NCBI RefSeq assembly: GCF_000422885.1
Contig: NZ_KE383943.1
Location: 248,001 to 312,000 of the forward strand
Direction of reading: 5' to 3'
DNA length: 64,000 nucleotides
DNA from: Ottowia thiooxydans DSM 14619
Lineage (GTDB): Bacteria; Pseudomonadota; Gammaproteobacteria; Burkholderiales; Burkholderiaceae_C
The notes beneath the pieces were generated by a model that saw only the letters and a list, made by a program, of their open reading frames with translations, was not told where the DNA came from and searched no databases. Below, piece by piece: positions 17,567 to 26,150 of this stretch. A program made the position numbers and the translations under genes. Each line of letters opens with the position of its first letter. The first letter of the stretch is position 1.

Positions 17567-18331
17567 TCAGTGGGTAGCAATTAATTGAGATTGCACGGAG
17601 GCAGCCTGCGCGCGAAGGTACGATTGGTCGGACCCGATCAAGAACAGGCTCACACCTGACTCCTTCCAACGCGAAATTTCGCGTGCGTCCGGTAGGAAAA
17701 TGCCAACCGGTTTTTTCGCCGCATCACATGCTCGGCAGATGCGCTCGGTTGCCGCGCTCACGGCAGGGTGAGCAATGTCGCCCACCCCCAAGGAAACAGC
17801 GAGGTCAGCGCGACCTATAAGGAAGCCGTCCGCTCCCTCCACGTTGACCAGGCTCTCAAGGCAGTCGAGCGCAGAGGCGTCTTCGATCTGAAAGATCAAT
17901 GTGGTTTCACGGTCTGCTTCGGCGATCAATTCACCCATCCCGATAAGTCCGTAAGCGCCAGCACGAGGCGAATTGGAGAAACCGCGTGTGCCGTTTCTGT
18001 AATGCGCACTACGGACAACTTCGCTCATCCCTTGTGGGTTCACAGCGTGAGGAATGATCAATCCGGTAGCGCCCATATCGAGAACGCGCAGTACGGTGGA
18101 GGAATGGCTGTCAGGAATGCGAACCAGGGCGGGCTTCTGATTCGCCCTGGCTGCGAGCATGCAAACGTCCAATGCCTGGGCATCGAAAGGCGCGTGTTCC
18201 GCGTCGAGCACCAAGTAGTCGAGTGGCGTGGATGCCAGGACTTCGACCACTTGATGGCTTGGCGTCTTGACGAACGTGCCGACCAAGGCTTGCCGCGCCT
18301 GAAGCGCTGCGCGAAACGAAGGCTTAGTCAA
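17567..18331 (-). CDS. HpcH/HpaI family aldolase
   Basis: 254 residues of the class II HpcH/HpaI TIM barrel. The catalytic His is in LDAEHAPFDAQ, the substrate Arg in ALVRIPDSH, the metal Glu in IFQIEDASALDCLE, and GFLIGRADLAVSLG holds the metal Asp. It splits 2-keto-4-hydroxy acids into pyruvate or a related keto acid plus an aldehyde. The start is a TTG (18329-18331) that overlaps the end of the upstream receptor gene by 8 nt; a GGGGAT ribosome site lies within that gene, implying translational coupling. Confidence 0.92.
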   Translation of the reverse strand: MTKPSFRAALQARQALVGTFVKTPSHQVVEVLASTPLDYLVLDAEHAPFDAQALDVCMLAARANQKPALVRIPDSHSSTVLRVLDMGATGLIIPHAVNPQGMSEVVRSAHYRNGTRGFSNSPRAGAYGLIGMGELIAEADRETTLIFQIEDASALDCLESLVNVEGADGFLIGRADLAVSLGVGDIAHPAVSAATERICRACDAAKKPVGIFLPDAREISRWKESGVSLFLIGSDQSYLRAQAASVQSQLIATH

Positions 18332-19310
18332 GTTTGATCCCCAGCTCTTTGATGCGCCGCCCAGAGACTTCCTTGTCTTGCTTCATATAGGCAAGAAATT
18401 GCTCCGGCGTATCGCCAATCGTTTCGTAGCCGTACGGTTCGACGTTCTTTTCAAGGAAAGCTTTGTCGGCAAGCGCCTTGCGTATATCGGCTGCAATCTT
18501 GTCAACCACGGGCTTTGGGGTGCCTGCAGGGGCAGCCAGGCCCAGATAGAGATTGGCGACGACTTTGGGGTAGCCTGCTTCTGCGAACGTGGGGACATCG
18601 GGGAGTGATTTCGCCCGCTTGGTCCCTGCGATCGCCAGAACCTTGACTTTGCCTGTGGGCATTTGGGAAATCGCTGCAGTGGCTCCCGCAATCATGGCGT
18701 CGATGGAGTTGCCCAGCATGTCCTGCATGGCCGGTGCTATGCCTTTGTACGGCACATGCAGCATGTCAAATCCAGCCTCCTTTTTAATGCTCTCCATAGC
18801 AAGGTGGGTAGTTCCTCCCGCGCCAGCGGATCCGTAGCTGTGTTTGTTGCCTTCCTTCTTCATCAGGGACACGAAGTCCTTCAGCGTGGGCGTGCCCAGC
18901 GCGCTGCGAGTGATGAGGACCATATTGAAGTAGACGGCACGTGTGACTGGAGCCAGATCCTTGTCCGCGTCGTACGGCATCTTGGAGTAAAGGAAAGCGT
19001 TCTGCGTGAACGCCGCTTCCGAGCCAAGTAGCAAGGTGTAGCCGTCTGCGGGAGATTTGGTGACCGCCTGAGCCGCAATGATCTCGTTGGCGCCCGGCCG
19101 GTTGTCGATGATGACCGGCTGCTTCCAGATGGCGCCCAGTGTCTCGCCAAGGCCGCGGGCAAAGTTATCGACAGGCGCCCCGGCAGGGTAGGGAACCATG
19201 ATTCGCACAGGCTTGTTCGGAAAGGTCTGCGCGCTTGAATTCGTGATGCTCAAGATGCCAAAAGCCGCGACGAGCGCGCATTTCAACATGCCGTTGACTT
19301 GTCCCCACAT
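18324..19310 (-). CDS. Bug/TctC family substrate-binding protein, first gene of catabolic operon
   Basis: 328 residues from ATG 19310 with an exact GGAG ribosome site; the longer frame to 19529 is not supported. Signal peptide MWGQVNGMLKCALVAAFGIL ending near NSSAQTF. Bug signature VRIMVPYPAGAPVDNFAR, then PADGYTLLLGS and YGSAGAGGTTHLAME. It delivers an organic acid or similar solute to a TctAB-type permease. It heads the seven-gene operon that runs down to 13002; the promoter lies in the non-coding stretch above 19310. Confidence 0.93.
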   Translation of the reverse strand: MWGQVNGMLKCALVAAFGILSITNSSAQTFPNKPVRIMVPYPAGAPVDNFARGLGETLGAIWKQPVIIDNRPGANEIIAAQAVTKSPADGYTLLLGSEAAFTQNAFLYSKMPYDADKDLAPVTRAVYFNMVLITRSALGTPTLKDFVSLMKKEGNKHSYGSAGAGGTTHLAMESIKKEAGFDMLHVPYKGIAPAMQDMLGNSIDAMIAGATAAISQMPTGKVKVLAIAGTKRAKSLPDVPTFAEAGYPKVVANLYLGLAAPAGTPKPVVDKIAADIRKALADKAFLEKNVEPYGYETIGDTPEQFLAYMKQDKEVSGRRIKELGIKLD

Positions 19311-19761
19311 GAATTGTCTCCTTGTATTCGTCTCGTTGACAGGGATAGTGTATCGCTGATTGGAACAAGATGGCAATGATTTTTGTGATGACTCCGCTTG
19401 CCTGATAGCAAATCCTGATGGGGGGCAGCGTGCGGTGTGTGCTTGTAAGAGGCTCGGCCCGCTCTGTTCAGGGCGTTTTCTGAAGAGCCTTGGTCCTTTT
19501 TTAGGGCGCGCTGCTCCGCCATCGCTCAAAGCTTTACTGGGGCAGTGAGGATCTATCGGGCGTGAACCGGGTACAGGTTTCGGCGCGCATTTACTTTTCC
19601 GTCATCCGGAGATGGCCGGCCACGCGCGCAGGCGGGGTATTCATACACCGCACCCAGATCTCCGCATGCGCGCTATCTCGCTCCTACCGAGGCGTTCTCA
19701 GCGTTAGGAGGTCACTCCGTGGGAACGGGAGAAGGTGAATGCTGCTCAGGCACTCAAGCCT
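19311..19761. other. Non-coding stretch, 451 bp
   Basis: No credible gene on either strand. It should hold the promoter of the 19310-13002 operon and the 3' end of the DMT gene at 19762. I see the ribosome site at about 19315-19320 but no convincing terminator or strong inverted repeat. Short open frames here lack ribosome sites and family resemblance. Confidence 0.6.
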
Positions 19762-20691
19762 TCACTTCCGGGATGACACCACGATCCCCGCCACAATCAG
19801 CAAGAAGGCTATGGCGTGATATGCGCGAGGCGCTTCACCCAGGACCAGGGCCGAAAGTACCGCAGCAAATATGGGCGTGAGATTCGAGAAGAAACCTGCC
19901 ACCACGGGGCCGGCCTGTTGTACGGCCATACCCCACCAGCGATAAGCCAGTACCGCGGGGCCAATCGAAACGAACAGCAGTACTCCCAATAAAGGCAATC
20001 CCCAGTCCACCTTCACGTCTGTCAATCCGAACTCGCCAGCAGCCAGCAGTCCGGACCAGCCGACGCCGAAAACCAGTTGAGCCAGCAGGAACGCAGAGCT
20101 ATCTCCTCGAATGTCTTTGGGTTCTGTTCCCCTGGCCAGGAGCCACGAGTACCAAGCCCAGGAGATGGTGGCCATCAACATGTACAGATCGCCGGGCACC
20201 AACTGAAGCGAAGTCAGTTGACTCAGACTACCCCGTGCCAGGATGGTGGCTACGCCGGCAATAGACAACCCGGCTCCCACCATCTGCCAGCGGTTCACCT
20301 TCATACCGAAGAAGAAGTGACCCAACGCCAACGACCACAATGGTCCGCTGGAGCCGACGAGCGTGACGTTGAGCGGCGTTGACGTATGCAAGGCCAGATA
20401 TTGCAGTGCGTTGTACAAGCCCGTGCCCACAAGTCCGAGCAAGGCAAACCGTCGCCAGTGCTGCCAAAGCCCGCTGTTGGATCGCAAGACCCAACTTGCC
20501 AGGGGAAGCAGAATGAGAAACGCGATGGTCCAGCGAAAGAAATTGAGTAGCAGGGGGGGAATCAGCGGTACCGCCAGGCGTCCAGCAACTGCATTGCCTG
20601 CCCAAAGCAAGGGCGAGAGAACCAGGAGGGAAACTGTCAGGGGGGTAAGTCGTTCGAACTTGTGCACCCCTCTATCCTGCCACGCCTGCAT
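19762..20691 (-). CDS. DMT superfamily (EamA) transporter
   Basis: About 309 residues when started at ATG 20691 (MQAWQDRGVH); the open frame continues upstream over the divergent quinone-oxidoreductase gene and should not be used. Ten hydrophobic segments in two EamA repeats (about 18-145 and 155-300), with SSGPLWSLALGHFFFGMKV in the middle. Probable inner-membrane metabolite exporter, substrate unknown. It is divergent from the gene at 20762. Confidence 0.88.
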   Translation of the reverse strand: MQAWQDRGVHKFERLTPLTVSLLVLSPLLWAGNAVAGRLAVPLIPPLLLNFFRWTIAFLILLPLASWVLRSNSGLWQHWRRFALLGLVGTGLYNALQYLALHTSTPLNVTLVGSSGPLWSLALGHFFFGMKVNRWQMVGAGLSIAGVATILARGSLSQLTSLQLVPGDLYMLMATISWAWYSWLLARGTEPKDIRGDSSAFLLAQLVFGVGWSGLLAAGEFGLTDVKVDWGLPLLGVLLFVSIGPAVLAYRWWGMAVQQAGPVVAGFFSNLTPIFAAVLSALVLGEAPRAYHAIAFLLIVAGIVVSSRK

Positions 20692-20761
20692 CCCCTCGGC
20701 TGCGTGGCTTGGCAAAGCATGGCAATATTCCTGCTTTTCTGCCCTTGGGAGTAGCGTAGTC

Positions 20762-21742
20762 ATGCCGTTAACCGTACAGATCAGCCAACCCGGCGGTCCT
20801 GAAGAAATGCGTTTGGTTGATTTGCCGGTGGGTGAACCGGGTCCCGGGCAGATCCGGATTCGCCACAAGGCCATTGGCCTTAACTTCATTGATGTCTATC
20901 AGCGCACTGGCTTATACAGCCTGCCGATGCCCCTGTCCCTGGGCATGGAAGGCTCTGGCATCATAGAAGCGGTGGGTGAGGGCGTAAGCCATCTGCAGGT
21001 GGGCGACCGTGCGGCCTATGCCGGGCATCCGCCAGGCAGTTACAGTGAAGCGCGCGTCATGCCCGCCTTGCCGGTGTGCAAGCTACCTGATGGCATCAGC
21101 TTCGAAACCGGTGCGGCCATGATGCTCAAAGGTCTCACAGCCCAGTATCTGTTGCGCAAGACGCTTCCTTCAGAGGGCCTTCAAGCAGGGGATCATGTGC
21201 TGTGGCACGCCGCCGCAGGTGGCGTTGGCTTGATTGCCTGCCAGTGGGCCAAATCGCTCGGCTACCAACTCATCGCCACTGCCGGGTCAGAAGAGAAGTG
21301 CCAGCTTGCCCTGGCCAATGGCGCGGCACACGCGATCAACTACAGAACTGAAGATTTTGCAGCGCGTGTGAAGGAAATCACCGGAGGCAAGGGCGTGAAG
21401 GTGGTCTACGACTCGGTGGGCAAAGACACCTGGGAGAAATCTCTCGAATGCCTTCGCCCATTTGGTCTCATGGCCAGCTTCGGCAACGCGAGTGGTCCGG
21501 TGCCGCCGTTCTCGCCAGCCGTTTTGGTCGCCAAATCCTTGTATGTGACACGCGCCGGGTTGTTTACCCACATTGCGACACGTGAAGGTTGTCAAAAAAT
21601 GGCGGACGATTTGTTTGATGTGGTGGGCTCCGGCAAGGTGAAGATTCACATCGATCAGCGCTTTCCTCTCGCGCAGGTGCAGGACGCGCACCGTGCACTG
21701 GAAGCAAGGAAAACGACAGGGTCCACTATTCTGACGGTGTAG
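20762..21742 (+). CDS. NADPH:quinone oxidoreductase (zinc-free MDR family)
   Basis: 326 residues from ATG 20762; upstream in-frame starts fall in the divergent DMT gene. The quinone-reductase signature HKAIGLNFIDVYQRTGLY is near residue 38-55, the NADPH-binding AAAGGVGLIACQWAKSLG near 155-172, and the MDR C-terminal half ends GSTILTV. No zinc ligands are evident. It catalyses NADPH-dependent reduction of quinones or enones in the cytosol. It stands alone; the next gene is 527 bp away. Confidence 0.93.
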   Translation: MPLTVQISQPGGPEEMRLVDLPVGEPGPGQIRIRHKAIGLNFIDVYQRTGLYSLPMPLSLGMEGSGIIEAVGEGVSHLQVGDRAAYAGHPPGSYSEARVMPALPVCKLPDGISFETGAAMMLKGLTAQYLLRKTLPSEGLQAGDHVLWHAAAGGVGLIACQWAKSLGYQLIATAGSEEKCQLALANGAAHAINYRTEDFAARVKEITGGKGVKVVYDSVGKDTWEKSLECLRPFGLMASFGNASGPVPPFSPAVLVAKSLYVTRAGLFTHIATREGCQKMADDLFDVVGSGKVKIHIDQRFPLAQVQDAHRALEARKTTGSTILTV

Positions 21743-22269
21743 GCGTTCGCTTGCGAGGGGTCGCGGATCTCATTACCCTGCGACACCCATCGCCTTTGAA
21801 GGATTGATCGCTTCTTCGCTAGGCCATCTTCATGGTTTCCAGTTTGCAATACCTCCTCGCCTGGGCCTGGCGCTCCCGGCGCATCCGCGTACCTGAGCAT
21901 CCGAGCATCTGAGCGCTTGCAAGAGGAGATGCTCGTCTGCGGAGGTCCAACGCTGTGCGAAGCCGTAACACCTCCTTTGCGGAACTTGCACAACACCGGA
22001 AAGTAACCCGCTCCTATACTCATTCGAGACTTTAGGCAACGCTGAACAGGTTCTCGAAAGTGCGGCAGCTCTGGGCTCCGGCGGTTGGAGGAGTGCCCGG
22101 TTTTAACCGGGAAAGCTCTCGCGATACGTTCCGGCATTCCTTCGAATTTCGCTCCAGCATTCCGGCATGCTCGCGTCTGCGAGAACCCATTTGGCACCAC
22201 CCTGAGAAAGCGTTTGCGCGTCTGCACCGGAGATCCGCGAATTCAACAATTAAAGAATCGGAGACATCA
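21743..22269. other. Non-coding stretch, 527 bp
   Basis: No credible gene. The second half is the probable promoter and leader of the 22270-26951 operon and holds the palindrome at 22096-22111. The first half has clustered GAGCATC/GATGCTC repeats at about 21895-21940 that could pair into a hairpin. No known riboswitch is recognised. Confidence 0.55.
22096..22111. promoter_or_regulatory. Perfect palindrome upstream of catabolic operon
   Basis: CCCGGTT-TT-AACCGGG: seven-base arms with a two-base centre, about 160 bp before the Bug receptor gene at 22270. Its symmetry and size suit a dimeric repressor operator. No T-tract follows, so it is not a terminator. The cognate regulator is not identified; the only nearby regulator is the LysR gene at 27018. 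Confidence 0.45.
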
Positions 22270-23253
22270 ATGAAAATATGTTCAGGCTTGGCTGGCTTGG
22301 CACTTCTTGCCACCGCGTTCACCTCGTTTACCGCATCTGCGCAGAGCCCATCGAGTCTGTCCGCGCAACCCATCAAGATCGTTGTAGCGTTTGCTCCAGG
22401 GGGCGGAACTGATCTTTACGCCCGCCTGATCTCCAACGAATTGGCCAAGCGCGGCACCTCGATCGTCGTCGAGAACAAGCCCGGCGGAAGTGGCGTGATC
22501 GCTGCGAGCACCGTGGCTCGCGCCAAGCCCGATGGCCATACGCTTCTTTTCTCCTCTCTCGGACTCCTGGTCAGCAACACCGTATTGGTGGACAAGCTCC
22601 CATACGATCCGCAGAAAGAGTTGAGAGGTGTGACCCATATTGGCTCGCAACCCACGATCATCGTCGCGCGCAGCGACGCCCCTTTCAAGGACATTCGCGG
22701 CCTGGTGGCTTACGCCAAGGAGCATCCTGAAAAAGTCAATCGTGGATCTCCAGGGGCGGCAATCATTACCAACCTGGCACCCGTCGCCTTCGAATCCAAG
22801 TACGGATTCAAGACCACTCACGTGCCCTTCAACGGCGATACCCCTGGCCTGACGGCACTCTTGGGTGGACAGATTGATATCGTAGGTACAGGCCCTTCCG
22901 GACCCATGCCCTATATACGTGAGGGCCGTATGAAATTGCTCGGGGTCATGGGGGACAAGCGGCTTTCTCAATTCCCTGAAGTCGAGACGTTTAAGGAACA
23001 AGGCTACGAATTTGACGGGAGCATCTGGTATGGATTGTCTGCTCCCGCAGGCACGCCAAACGAGATAGTCAAGGAGCTGAACAAGATTTTCAACGACGTG
23101 CTGAACGACCCCGCTTTTCGTACAAGAGCGGCGGAAATGGGCATAGAGGCCAAAGGCGGCACGCCCGCAGAGTACGACGCCTATGTCCGCTCCGAAGCGG
23201 ATAGGTGGGTACCTCAGTTGCGCAAGATCCAGCAGGCGGTGTCGGTTCGATGA
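22270..23253 (+). CDS. Bug/TctC family tripartite tricarboxylate transporter substrate-binding protein
   Basis: 327 residues from ATG 22270 (MKICSGLAGLALLATAF), with a signal peptide ending near ASAQS. Bug signature IKIVVAFAPGGGTDLYAR, then NKPGGSGVIAAS, PDGHTLLFSS and VNRGSPGAAIITN. Periplasmic solute receptor. It heads a plus-strand operon; the SDR gene begins 23 nt after its stop. The open frame extends further upstream without a ribosome site or a better signal peptide. Confidence 0.93.
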   Translation: MKICSGLAGLALLATAFTSFTASAQSPSSLSAQPIKIVVAFAPGGGTDLYARLISNELAKRGTSIVVENKPGGSGVIAASTVARAKPDGHTLLFSSLGLLVSNTVLVDKLPYDPQKELRGVTHIGSQPTIIVARSDAPFKDIRGLVAYAKEHPEKVNRGSPGAAIITNLAPVAFESKYGFKTTHVPFNGDTPGLTALLGGQIDIVGTGPSGPMPYIREGRMKLLGVMGDKRLSQFPEVETFKEQGYEFDGSIWYGLSAPAGTPNEIVKELNKIFNDVLNDPAFRTRAAEMGIEAKGGTPAEYDAYVRSEADRWVPQLRKIQQAVSVR

Positions 23254-23276
23254 GCTGGGCTGAAAAAGGAGGGCTC

Positions 23277-24026
23277 ATGTTTGACGACACCATTGCCCTG
23301 GTGAGCGGTGCAAGCCAAGGGATAGGGCTGGCTTGCGTGAAAAGGCTCCTCCAAGCCGGCTGCCGCGTAGCCATGGCAGACATCGCGCTTGCGTCCGCTC
23401 AAGCGGCGATAGATCAAATGGAGATCGCCCCAGACCGTTGCCGTGCTTTTCAACTCGATGTCCGTGACGCCGCCCAATGCGCCAGTGTCGTAGCGCAGGT
23501 GCGAGCGATCTGGGGGCCACTGGGAATTCTTGTCAACAATGCGGGAGTCAGTGGTCGAAAGGACTGCATGGAGGGGGAGGCGCTTTCAGCCGAGGTGGAT
23601 CGGCTCATGGACGTCAACGTCAAGGGCGTGCTGAACCTTTCCATGGCCAGTGCTGATGACCTCAAGGCCACTCGTGGCGCCATTGTCAACGTCGCTTCGC
23701 TCACCTCCTTTGTCGCCACGCGGGCCCACATCGCGTATGGCGCATCCAAGGGCGCAGTGGCTCAACTGACCAAGTTTCTGGCACGTGACTTGGGGCCTTT
23801 TGGTGTCCGCGTCAATGCGGTCGCTCCAGGTTTGGTCATGACCCCGCTTACCCAGCATATTGCAAGCAATCCGGAACACCTGCGGAATATGGTTGAGCGG
23901 ACTTTCCTGAAGGTGCCTGCGCAACCAGACGATATTGCCGGGCCCGTGGTGTTCTTGGCCTCAGCTATGGCGGCACATGTCACGGGCGTTGTCTTGCCCG
24001 TGGATGGTGGTTATCTTGCCAATTAA
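23277..24026 (+). CDS. SDR family oxidoreductase (FabG-like)
   Basis: 249 residues with a strong AAAGGAGG ribosome site before ATG 23277. Classical SDR: nucleotide-binding SGASQGIG near 10-17, NNAG near 85, catalytic Ser in NVASLTSF and YGASK near 155. It ends with VTGVVLPVDGGYLAN, the usual FabG tail. It oxidises or reduces a hydroxyl/keto group of the pathway substrate using NAD(P). It lies 23 nt after the receptor gene and 20 nt before the AroE-like gene. Confidence 0.93.
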   Translation: MFDDTIALVSGASQGIGLACVKRLLQAGCRVAMADIALASAQAAIDQMEIAPDRCRAFQLDVRDAAQCASVVAQVRAIWGPLGILVNNAGVSGRKDCMEGEALSAEVDRLMDVNVKGVLNLSMASADDLKATRGAIVNVASLTSFVATRAHIAYGASKGAVAQLTKFLARDLGPFGVRVNAVAPGLVMTPLTQHIASNPEHLRNMVERTFLKVPAQPDDIAGPVVFLASAMAAHVTGVVLPVDGGYLAN

Positions 24027-24046
24027 CCGACAGGACTGATTGCGAG

Positions 24047-24889
24047 ATGGCTATGAAGATCACGGGAACAACGCGCATTCGGTTCATTCTTGGCGACCCG
24101 GTGCAGCAGATCATTGCATCGCACAACTCCAACCTGCGCTATGAAGCAGATGGCTTGGACGTGGCGGTGTGCCCGCTCCACGTGAGAGCCGAGGATCTTG
24201 AAACAGTCGTTCAAAGTATCCGATGCATGCATAACGTCATTGGCTTTGGGATCACCATTCCGCACAAGATCGCCATCTTGCCCTTGCTGGATTCTCTGAC
24301 TGAGCGCGCCGCGCTGATCGGTTCCGTCAATACAATTGCCCGCCGCCCTGATGGCAGTCTTCTCGGGGATAACGTTGATGGTCAGGGATATCTTGATGGC
24401 TTGACCCGGGACGGTGTCGATGTCCGTGGCCTGCGGGTCCTGCAGTTCGGCGCGGGTGGAGCGGGCCGTGCCGTGGCGTTTTCCCTCGCATCTGCAGGGG
24501 CGGCAGAACTCGTGATTCGAAATCGGAACATGGAGCGTGCGATTGCACTTGCTCAAGATGTTGCCAGAGCCTATCCCGCATGCATGGTACGCGCGAGCGA
24601 CCTGGTGGCTGAAGACGATGTTCGCCAAGCGGAGATCATTGTCAACACGACGTCCCAAGGCATGCACGCCGAAGACGCGTGCCTTTTTGACTACTCAGTG
24701 CTGGCTGCTCATCAGGTGGTCTCCGACATCATCATGGTGCCCGAACTCACGCCCTTGCTGAAAGCTGGCAAGGATGCCGGATGTCTCGTGGCCTACGGAA
24801 AGCGAATGACCGAGGCCCAGTACCCGTTGGTCTGCGCCTTGCTTGGGATCGACAGACCTCATCAGGTCCACGGAGGTGCTGAGGTGTGA
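24047..24889 (+). CDS. Shikimate/quinate dehydrogenase-like protein (AroE family)
   Basis: 280 residues with the AroE two-domain order. Catalytic Lys is present in GITIPHKIAILP and the Asp in GDNVDGQGY. The NADP-binding loop is QFGAGGAGRAV and the C-terminal half holds NTTSQGM. The shikimate-binding N-terminal motif, normally containing SxSPxxHN, here reads IASHNSNLRYEADGL, so the hydroxyl-recognition serines are changed. That and the catabolic setting suggest a substrate other than shikimate. Lies 20 nt after the SDR gene. Confidence 0.87.
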   Translation: MAMKITGTTRIRFILGDPVQQIIASHNSNLRYEADGLDVAVCPLHVRAEDLETVVQSIRCMHNVIGFGITIPHKIAILPLLDSLTERAALIGSVNTIARRPDGSLLGDNVDGQGYLDGLTRDGVDVRGLRVLQFGAGGAGRAVAFSLASAGAAELVIRNRNMERAIALAQDVARAYPACMVRASDLVAEDDVRQAEIIVNTTSQGMHAEDACLFDYSVLAAHQVVSDIIMVPELTPLLKAGKDAGCLVAYGKRMTEAQYPLVCALLGIDRPHQVHGGAEV

Positions 24890-25051
24890 CGAGCAGCGAA
24901 TACAGAGCTTTCTTGCCTTACTGATGCGATAGCCGCACTGCGACCCAGCACGCTGAAATCCGCGAGGCTGGGAGTGCAGCGACATACGGCCTTGCTTATC
25001 GACGTTTCTATTCCCATCGGCTTAGCCGAGGCTATTTCCTGGAGATTTGAC

Positions 25052-26116
25052 ATGGAATTTGGAGTTTTCACCCTAGCGCAGCAGCGCGGCTATCACCAGA
25101 CCTCCGCGGAGGTCATCCACAACTCAATTGAACAGACGGTGGCCGCTGAAAAAGCGGGATTTGACGCAGCCTGGTACGCGGAGCATCACTTCAACAACTA
25201 TTCGTTGTCACCATCACCGCTGATGACCATAGCGCATGCGGCCGGCAAGACATCCACGATTCGGCTCGGAACCGCTGTCTGCATTCTGCCTCTCTATCAT
25301 CCCGCCCGATTCCTCGCGGAAGTCGGTTTCGTCGATACGGTGTCGGGCGGACGGCTGGAGCTGGGTGTGGGTTCGGGCTATCAGCAGTTTGAGTTTGAGC
25401 GTTTTGGAACAAACCTGGAAGACGCCCCCGCGATCTACAACGAGTTTCTCGATCTATTACCCAAGGCGCTTTCCCAGAGCATTTTTTCCTATTCCGGGAA
25501 GCATCTCCATATTCCGCCAAGTGCCATCGCCGTTCGTTGCGTTCAAAAGCCCATGCCTCCGCTTTGGGTCACTTCCGGAAATCCCGTCACGCTCGGACGT
25601 GCCGTGCGCGAGGGGCACAACCTGTTTGTGACTGCGTTACTGGGAGGCGCGGATGCGCTGGCCAATTTGCGAGGCCGGCTGGAGAAGATTGCGGAAGACA
25701 ATGGCAAGGACTTGGACCGTGACGTGAAATTCGGGCTCCTGCGTTGTGGCTACGCTTCAGACAATCCCGCGGAGATCAACTCCTATCTGGAAAATGCACG
25801 GTTCCAGCGCCGTCTTTCGGAGAGCCTGAAGTACCGGAGGCAGCAATCCGATGATGGCTACCTGATTCAGGAGGTTCCTTCCGAAACGGATCTCAGCCTG
25901 GAACAGATGCGGGAAAACTTGCCGGTCGGCTCGGTCAATGAAGTGATCGACAAGTTGCTCGCCGAGATCAGTATCTTGCGGCCCAAGCACATTGCCTGGC
26001 AGACCCAACTGGGTGACTTTGATCAGAAAACCATGCTCAAGCAGATCGATCTCTGGGGGGAGCGGATCATTCCTGTGGTCCGCAAGGAAGTCGAGCGCAT
26101 GGCTGCCACCGCATAA
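25052..26116 (+). CDS. LLM class (luciferase-like) flavin-dependent monooxygenase
   Basis: 354 residues from ATG 25052 with GGAG upstream. Starts MEFGVFTLAQQRGYHQTSAE and carries AWYAEHHFNNYSLSPSP near 45-60, the bacterial-luciferase-like active-site segment, then RLELGVGSGYQQFEFERFG. It uses reduced FMN and O2 to oxygenate an organic substrate. It is paired with a flavin reductase gene 34 nt downstream, the expected two-component arrangement. A 162-nt gap separates it from the AroE-like gene, so an internal promoter is possible. Confidence 0.92.
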   Translation: MEFGVFTLAQQRGYHQTSAEVIHNSIEQTVAAEKAGFDAAWYAEHHFNNYSLSPSPLMTIAHAAGKTSTIRLGTAVCILPLYHPARFLAEVGFVDTVSGGRLELGVGSGYQQFEFERFGTNLEDAPAIYNEFLDLLPKALSQSIFSYSGKHLHIPPSAIAVRCVQKPMPPLWVTSGNPVTLGRAVREGHNLFVTALLGGADALANLRGRLEKIAEDNGKDLDRDVKFGLLRCGYASDNPAEINSYLENARFQRRLSESLKYRRQQSDDGYLIQEVPSETDLSLEQMRENLPVGSVNEVIDKLLAEISILRPKHIAWQTQLGDFDQKTMLKQIDLWGERIIPVVRKEVERMAATA

Positions 26117-26150
26117 ACAGGGATCTTGACCAGATCAAAGGAGAGTAAGC

